Part shown: positions 8,635 through 16,522 of the stretch, piece by piece | Numbering within the stretch: the stretch's first letter is position 1 | How the letters are laid out: every line of letters begins with the position of its first letter | Source: Barnesiella sp. WM24 | Lineage (GTDB): Bacteria; Bacteroidota; Bacteroidia; Bacteroidales; Muribaculaceae | Assembly: GCF_004570975.1 (NCBI RefSeq) | Contig: NZ_SPPC01000005.1 | Location: 186,001 to 250,000, forward strand | Reading direction: 5' to 3' | Length of the DNA stretch: 64,000 bases | Notes under the pieces: generated by a model | Told to the model about the DNA's origin: nothing | Database searches by the model: none | The model's input: only the letters and a program-made list of their open reading frames with translations | Made by a program: the position numbers and the translations under genes

Positions 8635-8670
8635 AAAAACATATGGGCGATTCTGATTGAACCGCCCATA
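8635..8670 (-). terminator. Terminator of the SLC45-type transporter gene
   Basis: TATGGGCG (8642-8649) pairs with CGCCCATA (8663-8670). On the minus strand the stem is followed by TTTTT (AAAAA at 8635-8639), so it serves the leftward gene. Confidence 0.65.
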
Positions 8671-8715
8671 CATTTTATGGTTAACAAGAAGTGAAACTCT
8701 TTATCAGCCCGGAGC

Positions 8716-10077
8716 CTACTGCTCGGCAATCGGATCAACAGCCACGTCATGCTTCTCGGCATAAGTCTCCTTTATGCCAAACACGCAGCATGCACCTACA
8801 AGAAGCAACACACCCGCAAGTATAATCATGTTAAGCTGCGAATGTCCGCCAAGCAGCGAGTAAACCCCGCCTCCGACAGCAGCAGCGACAATCTGCGATA
8901 TAGTGATTGTTCCGTTAAACAATCCGAGATATGCGCCCATATGCTTTCCGGAGATTGAATTGGTAAGTATCGTAAAGGGCATCGCAAGCATCGCAGCCCA
9001 GGCGGCACCTACAAGGAAATAGCTGATAAACAGCAGGTGCGGGTCATGGAAAAACATAGTCGATATAAATCCTATGCCGCCGATGACAAGGCTGAGCGAA
9101 TAAGCCACACGACGATTCTTGAAACTCGGAAGCACGGCGGCCCATATCACAGAGCCGATTGCCTGCACTGCAAACAATATACCGTTCCAGTTTGCCGCCT
9201 CCTGATAATTCTCAGTCTGGGTACCCTGCGATGCATCCCATCCGAAAGCCTGTTCGGCAACACCGCCGGTATTATAAGTCCACATATACATAAATGCCGC
9301 CCAACAGAAGAATTGCACAAGCCCTACTGTCCAGAACACCTTGGGCGCACGCACAAGCAGCGTTATGAAATTAGCCTTGTCATCATCCTTGTCCTCAGTG
9401 ATGCCATGATACTCGGCATACTGCTTCGGCGGCATCTCTTTTACATTACAGAATGTGTATATCACACAAAGAATCAATATCACAGCGCCGCCGTAGAATG
9501 AATAAGTCACCGAGTCGGGCACCTTATTGCCTTCCGCCACGTTACTGATGCCTATCCACGCGAGGACAAACGGAAACACATATCCAACTATCGAACCGGC
9601 ATTGCAAAGGAAACTCTGTATCGAATAAGCAAGACCCTTCTGCTTCTCATTGACCATGTCACCGACAAGCATCTTGAACGGCTGCATCGATATATTAATC
9701 GAAAGGTCAAGAAACATCAGCGCAAACGCACCAAACACAAGCGCCGCGCCTACGGCAAAATGAAAACTGCCGGCATTGGGAAGAAGAGCCATCACGATGA
9801 CAGCAAGTATCGAGCCGAAAAGAAGATATGGCAGGCGACGTCCGAAGCGGTTCCATGTACGGTCGCTAAGAGTGCCTACGATAGGCTGGATGACCAATCC
9901 GGCAAGCGGAGGAAGAATCCAGAAATAGCTTAATTCATGAGGGTCGGCACCGAGAGTCGCAAAAATTCGCGAGATGTTGGCACTTTGCAGTGCATAAGCA
10001 ATCTGAACGCCGAAAAAACCGAAACTGAGGTTCCATAGTTTCCAAAAGCCCAAGTCAGGCTTTACTTTTGCTTTCAT
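8716..10077 (-). CDS. MFS sugar transporter, SLC45/GPH-like
   Basis: 453 residues with about twelve hydrophobic segments. The first loop has the SLC45-like signature GTLSDRTWNRFGRRLPYLLFG, and the N-terminus FGFFGVQIAYALQSANISRIF is typical of the Bacteroidetes SLC45 group. Relatives take up glucose or maltose-type sugars with protons across the inner membrane; the substrate here is not certain. It is a single gene, with its own terminator at 8635-8670, and no glycoside hydrolase lies beside it. Confidence 0.85.
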   Translation of the reverse strand: MKAKVKPDLGFWKLWNLSFGFFGVQIAYALQSANISRIFATLGADPHELSYFWILPPLAGLVIQPIVGTLSDRTWNRFGRRLPYLLFGSILAVIVMALLPNAGSFHFAVGAALVFGAFALMFLDLSINISMQPFKMLVGDMVNEKQKGLAYSIQSFLCNAGSIVGYVFPFVLAWIGISNVAEGNKVPDSVTYSFYGGAVILILCVIYTFCNVKEMPPKQYAEYHGITEDKDDDKANFITLLVRAPKVFWTVGLVQFFCWAAFMYMWTYNTGGVAEQAFGWDASQGTQTENYQEAANWNGILFAVQAIGSVIWAAVLPSFKNRRVAYSLSLVIGGIGFISTMFFHDPHLLFISYFLVGAAWAAMLAMPFTILTNSISGKHMGAYLGLFNGTITISQIVAAAVGGGVYSLLGGHSQLNMIILAGVLLLVGACCVFGIKETYAEKHDVAVDPIAEQ

Positions 10078-10235
10078 GTGTATAAACGGTTGTAAAAGAG
10101 TTGGACAATATCTTTAGAATTAACCGCAAAGATAACACATTTTTCAACAAATGCAAAAAAGAGTTTACCTACATGCGCTATTTTATACATTTTATACAAG
10201 TTGCACCTGTCAAGCGGACCAAAGAGCGGTTTCTG

Positions 10236-10583
10236 TCAGCAATATTTTGCGGCAATCTTCCTCACGGCATCCATGTCGACATCGTAAAATCCCGTAGCCG
10301 ACATTTTCAACAGCCTGTCGACCGGATATATGTCAGGATTTTGCTCCACCTGATAGTCGGTAGCTTCTTCCGACTCCGGCCGTTCCGCCGCCGCGGCATC
10401 CTCGACTGCCTCATTGGAGTTTTCGATGTCAGAAAGCATCTCGTCCTGAGTAATCACCGACACAAAAAGCGAAACAGGATTGATGCTTAGCTTCAGTCCG
10501 GGACCGTTGTTATTGTCATGTCCTACATACTCTTTTATAGTAATTGCAATTGTGTCAGATAATTCATCGCGTGTCATAGTCAT
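10236..10583 (-). CDS. Hypothetical acidic protein
   Basis: 115 residues and not recognised. It has no signal peptide or membrane segment. The N-terminal half (ELSDTIAITIKEYVG, LKLSINPVSLFVSVIT) looks like a small folded domain. An Ala/Glu-rich linker follows (about 58-75), then a second short domain with YPVDRLLKMSATGFYDVDMDAVRKIAAKY. MTMTRD offers a second start two codons in. It is flanked by gaps on both sides and has no evident operon partner. Confidence 0.6.
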   Translation of the reverse strand: MTMTRDELSDTIAITIKEYVGHDNNNGPGLKLSINPVSLFVSVITQDEMLSDIENSNEAVEDAAAAERPESEEATDYQVEQNPDIYPVDRLLKMSATGFYDVDMDAVRKIAAKYC

Positions 10584-10733
10584 AGTCTTTTATTGTAATT
10601 ATTATCATACATAACACCGCAACCCGACTCAATGTTGAAAGCCACAACAACAATCCCGCTCTGCCAAGTGACATAACGCACATTTATACGCAATATTTTT
10701 TCGATTATATTTATTTTTCTCACACTAAAGTAG

Positions 10734-10741
10734 TAAATTTG
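10734..10741 (+). promoter_or_regulatory. -7 element of the TlpA-Omp28 block
   Basis: TAAATTTG matches TAnnTTTG. At the expected -33 position there is only TTTA (10710-10713), a partial match. It lies about 30 bases before the tlpA-like gene and is the only promoter-like site I see for the four-gene block. Confidence 0.55.
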
Positions 10742-10770
10742 CACATTATTACCATCATATCACTGACAAT

Positions 10771-11265
10771 ATGAAATCATTTAAGACCATAGCCGCAGCC
10801 TTGCTCATGTCGCTTGCTGCATTTACGGCGGAGGCTCAGCTGCCCTCAGTACAGCTAAAAGACCTCCAGGGAAAGACCGTCGACACCTCTAAACTCAGCA
10901 ACGACGGCAAACCGTTTGTCATCACGTTTTTCGCTTCATGGTGCAAGCCTTGCAACAGAGAGCTGAAGGCCATCCACGAAGTATACCCTGACTGGCAGGA
11001 AGAGACAGGCATGAAAGTCGTGGCAATCTCAGTCGACACCGGTCAGAATGCAAGCAAAGTCAAGCCTACGGTTGACGCCGAGGGATGGGAATATGACATC
11101 TTACTTGACCCCAACAGCGACTTCATGCGCGCAATGGGCATACAGATGATACCCCACTGCCTCATCGTCGACGGTGACGGCAACATCGCTGACAGCCGCA
11201 GCGGATATACCGAAGGCGCGGAAACCCACATAATTGAAAAAATCCGCGAATTGCAGAATAAATAA
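10771..11265 (+). CDS. TlpA-family periplasmic thioredoxin
   Basis: 164 residues: a signal peptide (about 1-22, ending AEAQ), then a thioredoxin fold with the redox motif FFASWCKPCNRE, Cys 58 and 61, and a cis-proline segment MIPHCLI near residue 127. TlpA/ResA-like proteins reduce or exchange disulfides outside the cytoplasm. It heads a tight block with DUF6029, Omp28 and a secreted protein, with gaps of 32, 18 and 19 bases, so an operon is likely. The Cys after the cis-proline is unusual and could be a third redox residue. Confidence 0.88.
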   Translation: MKSFKTIAAALLMSLAAFTAEAQLPSVQLKDLQGKTVDTSKLSNDGKPFVITFFASWCKPCNRELKAIHEVYPDWQEETGMKVVAISVDTGQNASKVKPTVDAEGWEYDILLDPNSDFMRAMGIQMIPHCLIVDGDGNIADSRSGYTEGAETHIIEKIRELQNK

Positions 11266-11297
11266 TCACGTAATAACTCAACCATTTCCCCAAAGCG

Positions 11298-12947
11298 ATG
11301 AAGTTGACCCGACAGTTGACCCTGCTTGTCATCGGCTCTGCAGCCCTTGCCTCGCAGGCTCAAAATAACGTTGCGGTACATGGTAGCGTCCAAAGCGACA
11401 ACCTGTTTCCGACAAAGCCTTATAAAGACATGAACGATCAGGAACATCACAGCGATTTCCTGACCAACACATATGCCGATGTCGGACTGATAAGCAAATA
11501 TGTAGATGCAGGATTACGTGTCGAGTATCTTGACCATCCGCTTCCCGGATTTGAGCCCGACTTCAAAGGCTGGGGACTGCCAAACATCTATGTAAAAGGC
11601 AAATACAAGGGATTGGAACTGACCGCCGGCGACTTCTACGAGCAGTTTGGCAGCGGATTCATACTCCGCACCTATGAAGAGCGCAGTCTCGGCATCGACA
11701 ACTCCATAAGGGGCGGACGCCTGAAAGTCAACGCCTTGCAGGGGCTCAGGTTTACGGCTCTCGGTGGTCTGCAACGCCGCTTCTGGGACTGGAGCAAACA
11801 CTCTCAGGTATATGGCGCCGACCTTGAATGGGACATGCAGGAGCATATCAAAGGCTTGCGCGACCGCGACATAATATGGACCCTCGGAGGCTCATGGGTG
11901 TTACGCCATGAAGACGACGAGACCATAATGGTGCCCGGCACCAACTACCGTCTCAATCTGCCGAAGACAGTCAACGCCTTTGATGCGCGCACCCATTTTT
12001 ACCGTAGCGGGCTTGACCTGCTCGGAGAGTTTGCCTGGAAAGCCCCCGACCCTTCATTTGACAACAATTACACCTACCGCCACGGTAGCGCGGTAATGCT
12101 TTCAGCATCCTACTCAAAGCCCGGATGGAGCGCCCTTATACAGGCAAAGCGCTCGGAAAACATGGCATTCCGCAGCCAGCGGTCAATGAAGCTCACCTCG
12201 GCATTTATCAACAACATGCCGGCATTTGCCTATCAACACACCTACGCGCTTGCGGCAATGTATCCTTACGCCACCCAGGCTGCGCCGGGAGAATGGGCGT
12301 TTCAGGGAGCATTTGCCTACTCATTCAAGCGCAATACTCCGCTTGGCGGCAAATATGGCACCAAACTGAAACTTAACGTAAGCTATATACGCGGCTTGCA
12401 CCACGAAAAGCAGCCTACATTCAACGGCTCGGAATATGGCACCGACGGTGACAAATGCAAGTTTTTCGGAATGGGTGAGTTGTATTACCAGGATATCAAC
12501 CTGCAGTTTGAGAAGCGTTTCACCCGCGACTTCAACTTCAACTTCATGTATATGAATCAGCGCTACAACCAGATGGTGGTAGAAGGTCACGGAAGCATCG
12601 TTAACGCAAACATATTTGTGGCTGAAGGAAAATATAAATTTAACCGAAAGCTCACACTGCGTGGAGAACTGCAATATCTCACTACCCGCCAGGATCATAA
12701 AGACTGGGCTTACGGGTTGCTTGAACTGTCGGTACTGCCCTACCTCATGTTCAGCGTTAGCGACCAATGGAACTGCGGTGACACAGGAACACATTATTAT
12801 ATGGCTTCGGTCACAGGCACATATAAGTCCAACCGCCTTATGGTAGGTTACGGCAGAACACGAGCCGGATATAACTGTTCCGGAGGCGTGTGCCGCTATG
12901 TGCCGGAGACTCAAGGCGTAAACATCTCTTATAACTACAATTTTTAA
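11298..12947 (+). CDS. DUF6029 outer-membrane beta-barrel protein
   Basis: 549 residues with a signal peptide (cleavage near SQA-QN). Many short alternating hydrophobic strands rich in Tyr and Phe follow, and it ends GVNISYNYNF with the terminal Phe typical of outer-membrane barrels. Segments such as LTAGDFYEQFGSGFILRTYEERSLGID are characteristic of DUF6029 in Bacteroidales. The role is unknown to me. Its position between a TlpA thioredoxin and an Omp28 lipoprotein suggests a shared envelope function. Confidence 0.85.
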   Translation: MKLTRQLTLLVIGSAALASQAQNNVAVHGSVQSDNLFPTKPYKDMNDQEHHSDFLTNTYADVGLISKYVDAGLRVEYLDHPLPGFEPDFKGWGLPNIYVKGKYKGLELTAGDFYEQFGSGFILRTYEERSLGIDNSIRGGRLKVNALQGLRFTALGGLQRRFWDWSKHSQVYGADLEWDMQEHIKGLRDRDIIWTLGGSWVLRHEDDETIMVPGTNYRLNLPKTVNAFDARTHFYRSGLDLLGEFAWKAPDPSFDNNYTYRHGSAVMLSASYSKPGWSALIQAKRSENMAFRSQRSMKLTSAFINNMPAFAYQHTYALAAMYPYATQAAPGEWAFQGAFAYSFKRNTPLGGKYGTKLKLNVSYIRGLHHEKQPTFNGSEYGTDGDKCKFFGMGELYYQDINLQFEKRFTRDFNFNFMYMNQRYNQMVVEGHGSIVNANIFVAEGKYKFNRKLTLRGELQYLTTRQDHKDWAYGLLELSVLPYLMFSVSDQWNCGDTGTHYYMASVTGTYKSNRLMVGYGRTRAGYNCSGGVCRYVPETQGVNISYNYNF

Positions 12948-12965
12948 ACAGGGATAAAACCCACT

Positions 12966-13796
12966 ATGAAAAAATCGATAATAATCACAGCACTCGCTGC
13001 CGCCTCAATAACCGGACTCTCCCTTACCTCGTGTGATGAGATAAAGGAGAACGACCGATATATCGACATGGGAGAAATCACAGCAAAACGCACTGTTCTC
13101 CTTGAAGAATTTACAGGACAATTTTGTACAAACTGCCCCCGCGCCCATGAAGTGATTTCGAGCATCGTTGAGCTTTATAGCGAAAATGTGGTTGCGGTAA
13201 GCATCCATGCAGGAAGGCAATCTCTCGGTGAAAACGAGAGCCCGGTCATGGTCGGGCTAAGAGTCGAAGAAGGCAACGAATATGCTTCCCGCTGGACTAT
13301 CACTGAATACCCGAGCGGAATCGTAAACAGGAACAGCGGAATAAAAAGCATGTCGGAATGGCAATCAATCATACGTCAGGAGATGGAAAAGCCCGCGACG
13401 GTCGACATAGAGTTAAAAGCGATTTATGACGCAAGCACTGACAAGGTGACTATAACCACCGACCTCGCTCCCGGAGCAAATATCGAAGGAAACTTCCAGC
13501 TATGGATAACTGAAAGCGGCATAGTCGCGCCACAACAGGGCAACCCTGCCGAGGTTGGGTTCAGTTACAAAGCCGACTATGTGCATAACCACGTGTTCCG
13601 CGCGGCGGTCAACGGCACTTGGGGCGAGGAGATAGCTCTTACCACCAGGGAGAATACAACGCTCTCTCACGAGGTCGAAGTAAGAGATAACTGGAATGTA
13701 GACAACCTGTCGGTTGTGGCTTTTATCTACAACAATGAGGAAGGCGTAATCCAGGCTGCTGAATGTGAAATAAATACAGAAACTCCAACTGAGTAA
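12966..13796 (+). CDS. Omp28-related lipoprotein
   Basis: 276 residues. A lipoprotein signal ends LSLTSC (Cys 23). The Omp28 domain opens with VLLEEFTGQFCTNCPRAHEVI, carrying a CxxC pair in a thioredoxin-like setting, and includes VVAVSIHAG. A beta-rich C-terminal region (about 140-270) follows. Omp28-type proteins are surface or outer-membrane lipoproteins of Bacteroidetes of unclear role. The CTNC motif makes a thiol-redox function possible, probably with the upstream TlpA protein (inference). It is third in the block. Confidence 0.88.
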   Translation: MKKSIIITALAAASITGLSLTSCDEIKENDRYIDMGEITAKRTVLLEEFTGQFCTNCPRAHEVISSIVELYSENVVAVSIHAGRQSLGENESPVMVGLRVEEGNEYASRWTITEYPSGIVNRNSGIKSMSEWQSIIRQEMEKPATVDIELKAIYDASTDKVTITTDLAPGANIEGNFQLWITESGIVAPQQGNPAEVGFSYKADYVHNHVFRAAVNGTWGEEIALTTRENTTLSHEVEVRDNWNVDNLSVVAFIYNNEEGVIQAAECEINTETPTE

Positions 13797-13815
13797 TATA
13801 ATTAACAGTATAATT

Positions 13816-14511
13816 ATGAAGAAAATTTTTACCCTCATCATCGGCGTTGCCTGTGCAATCGCCATCAATGCACAGGAATTTACCTGTACAGTAGACGGAA
13901 AGCCCGTTGAAAACGGCGCGACAGTAACCGTAGGTTACGAATATGGACTCGATGGCGCCTCTTTCTGGGAGTCAAAGCCCGAAATTTATCTGACCGCATC
14001 AGAAGATATATCCTGTAACATAAAGACATCGTGTGCTGCCGGAACCAAGGTAAAATTCTGCTATGGAATATGCAAAGACCCGGTACGCGAAGGCGACTTT
14101 GATGTAGTGGAGTATGACTTTGACCTCACTGCAGGCGAAGCTGAAAAGCTTGATGTTGAGTATTCCGATTTCACGGCAGCCGACCAGAATGTCGTGCCCG
14201 CAAAAAGCTCGGTTGACGTAATCGTATCGGTAAGACTGAAACCGAGATTCACGTTCACCCTTGTATTTGACGGAAATGTTGCCGGCATTGACAACGTGGC
14301 AGGCGATGGCAGCTATGTCAATCTCGTAGCAGGCAACATACTTGAATATAATGTTGCCAACGGCACCAAACTTGACATCTATTCGCTCAACGGAGCTACC
14401 GTAATCGAGCGCACGGTCAACGGTCACGGCTCGCTTTCACTTGACCGTCTTGCCCCCGGTGTCTACCTCTACAAGGCAGGCGAACTCACCGGAAAAGTGC
14501 TTGTGAAGTAA
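13816..14511 (+). CDS. Secreted protein with sorting-type C-terminus
   Basis: 231 residues with a signal peptide ending INAQ and an unrecognised beta-rich body. The last 75 residues contain LDIYSLNGATVIERTVNG and LAPGVYLYKAGELTGKVLVK. That is the pattern of type IX secretion type A C-terminal sorting domains and related beta-sandwich tails in Bacteroidales. Body function is unknown. It closes the TlpA-DUF6029-Omp28 block and may be the exported client (inference). No type IX secretion genes are in the window, so the sorting role is not proven here. Confidence 0.75.
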   Translation: MKKIFTLIIGVACAIAINAQEFTCTVDGKPVENGATVTVGYEYGLDGASFWESKPEIYLTASEDISCNIKTSCAAGTKVKFCYGICKDPVREGDFDVVEYDFDLTAGEAEKLDVEYSDFTAADQNVVPAKSSVDVIVSVRLKPRFTFTLVFDGNVAGIDNVAGDGSYVNLVAGNILEYNVANGTKLDIYSLNGATVIERTVNGHGSLSLDRLAPGVYLYKAGELTGKVLVK

Positions 14512-14550
14512 TTTTTTCGATAAAAGGCTATGATTTTAAAATAAAAGATA

Positions 14551-14558
14551 TAACTTTG
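14551..14558 (+). promoter_or_regulatory. -7 element of the ferredoxin gene
   Basis: TAACTTTG, a clean TAnnTTTG match, about 55 bases before the ferredoxin start. No clear -33 box. Confidence 0.5.
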
Positions 14559-14612
14559 CATCGTAAAGCAATCATAAACAAATTATCGTATAATATCTAA
14601 ATTTAATTAATC

Positions 14613-14783
14613 ATGGCTTACGTAATCACTGATAAATGTGTAGCTTGCGGCACTTGTCTTCCCGTGTGCCCCGTTGAAGCAATCTCTGAAGGCGACATCT
14701 ACCACATCGATCCCGAAACTTGCATCGAGTGTGGCAGCTGCGCAGAAGTTTGCCCCAGCGAAGCAATTATCCCCGGCGAATAA
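14613..14783 (+). CDS. Small 2[4Fe-4S] ferredoxin
   Basis: A 56-residue protein beginning MAYVITDKCVACGTC. Two CxxCxxCxxxCP motifs are complete: Cys 9, 12, 15, 19 and Cys 37, 40, 43, 47. This is the clostridial-type bacterial ferredoxin, a soluble low-potential electron carrier that serves pyruvate:ferredoxin oxidoreductase and similar enzymes in anaerobes. It has its own -7 element and terminator, so it is monocistronic. Confidence 0.95.
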   Translation: MAYVITDKCVACGTCLPVCPVEAISEGDIYHIDPETCIECGSCAEVCPSEAIIPGE

Positions 14784-14807
14784 TTGAAGCTATACAGCAG
14801 CAAGACA

Positions 14808-14846
14808 TAAGGGCTGTCCGTTACGGGCAGCCCCTTTGCGTTTTAT
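14808..14846 (+). terminator. Terminator of the ferredoxin gene
   Basis: GGGCTGTCCG (14811-14820) pairs with CGGGCAGCCC (14824-14833) with one G-U wobble around TTA, then CTTTGCGTTTT. Confidence 0.8.
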
Positions 14847-14931
14847 AGCCCCATGGAAATCGGAATGCGCCCAACAAGCACGTAATCACCACAGCTTCCT
14901 CCGCAGCCGTGAGATATTTGCGACATTCAGA

Positions 14932-14963
14932 TTTGCGCGATTGGGGTTATTTTACTAAATTTG
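14932..14963 (+). promoter_or_regulatory. Promoter of the ECF sigma factor gene
   Basis: TTTG at 14932-14935, a 20-base spacer, then TAAATTTG at 14956-14963, a full match to the Bacteroidetes housekeeping promoter 19 bases before the start codon. The sigma gene thus seems to be read by the main sigma factor. Confidence 0.75.
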
Positions 14964-14982
14964 TGAGACAAAGTATCAGACA

Positions 14983-15543
14983 ATGGGCAACGAGTTTGTG
15001 AAAGAAAATCCTGAACTGATAGCGAGGTTGCGCGACCCCGCCACCTGCCGCGATGCCTTCGGCGAGGTCATAAGACTTTATGGCGAGCCCCTCTACTGGC
15101 AGATACGCCGCATGGTCGAGAGCCACGAGGATGCCGATGACCTTCTTCAGAACACTTTCATGAAAGCCTGGTCGTCAATCGAGAGCTTCCGTGGAGACGC
15201 AAAACTGTCGACATGGCTCTACAAGATAGCCATAAACGAGAGCATTACTTTTCTTGCCAGAGAAAGGAAGCGCCTCAACCTTTCGCTTGACGACGAGGAG
15301 TCACATCTTGTCAACCTCATTGAATCAGACACATTTATCGACGGTGACGAGCTTGCCCTTAAACTGCGTAAGGCCATCGCCACCCTACCTGAAAAACAAA
15401 GGCTCGTGTTCAACATGCGCTACTATGAAGACATGAAATATGAAGACATGTCGCAGGTGCTCGGGACATCAGTCGGAGCGTTGAAAGCATCCTATCATCT
15501 TGCGGCAAAAAAAATTGAACAATATTTTGCCGATAACGATTAA
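14983..15543 (+). CDS. ECF-type RNA polymerase sigma factor
   Basis: 186 residues with sigma region 2 (ADDLLQNTFMKAWSSIESFRGDAKLSTWLYKIAINE, about 46-88) and sigma-70 region 4 (LPEKQRLVFNMRYYEDMKYEDMSQVLGTSVGALKASYHLAAKKI, about 132-180). There is no region 3, as usual for ECF factors. They direct RNA polymerase to a stress or envelope regulon and are held inactive by a partner anti-sigma. The next gene, 44 bases downstream, is the likely partner. The target promoters are not evident. Confidence 0.92.
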   Translation: MGNEFVKENPELIARLRDPATCRDAFGEVIRLYGEPLYWQIRRMVESHEDADDLLQNTFMKAWSSIESFRGDAKLSTWLYKIAINESITFLARERKRLNLSLDDEESHLVNLIESDTFIDGDELALKLRKAIATLPEKQRLVFNMRYYEDMKYEDMSQVLGTSVGALKASYHLAAKKIEQYFADND

Positions 15544-15587
15544 ACCTTTGACCATCTATTTAGTCCTAAAAATAAAAGTTATACGAT

Positions 15588-15971
15588 ATGGCACATGACA
15601 ATGACATCTTAAAGCAAGTCGACCGACGGTCGGGGATGACAGTTCCCGATGGTTACTTCGCTGATTTTGCCTCACGTATGATGGAGCAACTTCCTGAAAA
15701 GAAGCAGGAAAAGATATTGCCGCGCACATGGTGGCAGCGTTGCCGACCCTATGTCTACATGGCAGCCATGTTTAGCGGCATATGGCTCATGATGTGGCTC
15801 TTCAACGACATCAGCGGCCGCACATCGAGCCACATGAGCGACAATCCTGTAATAGCCAAGGTGCTTGAAAGCGACAATTTCTATGACTACTACATGCAGG
15901 ACCAGGTCGACGAGTATGACGTTATCGAAGGTCTTTACGATGACGGCGTGACATTAGCTAACTTTAAATAA
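15588..15971 (+). CDS. Candidate anti-sigma membrane protein
   Basis: 127 residues: a soluble N-terminus with TVPDGYFADFASRMMEQLPEKK, a motif often seen just before the membrane helix in Bacteroidetes proteins paired with ECF sigma genes. One transmembrane segment follows (about 55-72, VYMAAMFSGIWLMMWLF), then an acidic C-terminal part of about 55 residues outside. The anti-sigma role is inferred from topology and position after the sigma gene; no zinc-binding anti-sigma motif is seen. Its stop overlaps the next start by one base. Confidence 0.7.
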   Translation: MAHDNDILKQVDRRSGMTVPDGYFADFASRMMEQLPEKKQEKILPRTWWQRCRPYVYMAAMFSGIWLMMWLFNDISGRTSSHMSDNPVIAKVLESDNFYDYYMQDQVDEYDVIEGLYDDGVTLANFK

Positions 15972-16450
15972 TGCTCCATATGAAACTACAGAAGATGATA
16001 CTGTCGCTCATAATGGCAATGGTCATTGCCATTCCCGGTTATGCACAGGAAAAGCAAAACATCGACCGCAAGGAATGGTTTAAAGAGCTTCGCCAGTACA
16101 AGCACAGCTTCCTCGCCAAGGAGCTTGAGCTGACAAAAGAGCAGGAGGCCAAGTTTTTCCCGATATATGACGAGATGGACGACGCACTGTGGAAAGTCAA
16201 CCGCGAGACACGCGGACTTGAACGTAAAATAGCCAAGGCCGACGGAAAAGTATCGGATCTTGAATATGAAAAAGCAGCCGAGGCGATGTTTGAGACCAAA
16301 AGCAAGGAGGGAGCTATCGAAAAGCAATATTTCGCCAAGCTAAAGTCAGTGCTGACACCCAAGCAACTGTTTCAACTGAAACGCGCTGAACGCAAGTTTA
16401 CCGACAAGCTGATGAAGGAGCACTCCAAGGCACGTGCGGCAAAAAAGTAA
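15971..16450 (+). CDS. Periplasmic LTxxQ (Spy/CpxP-like) protein
   Basis: 159 residues: a signal peptide ending GYAQ, then an almost wholly helical, charged body with two LTxxQ motifs, LTKEQ near residue 55 and LTPKQ near residue 130. This is the Spy/CpxP pattern; those proteins are periplasmic chaperones or stress sensors. The TAATG overlap with the upstream gene supports the start at 15971; an ATG three codons later is possible. It is translationally coupled to the candidate anti-sigma gene, so a role in envelope-stress sensing is plausible. Confidence 0.8.
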   Translation: MLHMKLQKMILSLIMAMVIAIPGYAQEKQNIDRKEWFKELRQYKHSFLAKELELTKEQEAKFFPIYDEMDDALWKVNRETRGLERKIAKADGKVSDLEYEKAAEAMFETKSKEGAIEKQYFAKLKSVLTPKQLFQLKRAERKFTDKLMKEHSKARAAKK

Positions 16451-16480
16451 ATTGACATCATTGTAAATAAAATAACAAGT

Positions 16481-16505
16481 ATTGGCGCGAACATATCGCG
16501 CCAAT
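16481..16505 (+). promoter_or_regulatory. Perfect hairpin between the LTxxQ gene and the macroglobulin gene
   Basis: ATTGGCGCGA and TCGCGCCAAT (10 bp) around the loop ACATA. There is no T-run, and the hairpin ends 17 bases before the macroglobulin start. It could be a processing or stability element, an attenuator or an operator. Confidence 0.5.
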
Positions 16506-16522
16506 CTCATATTTATACTATT

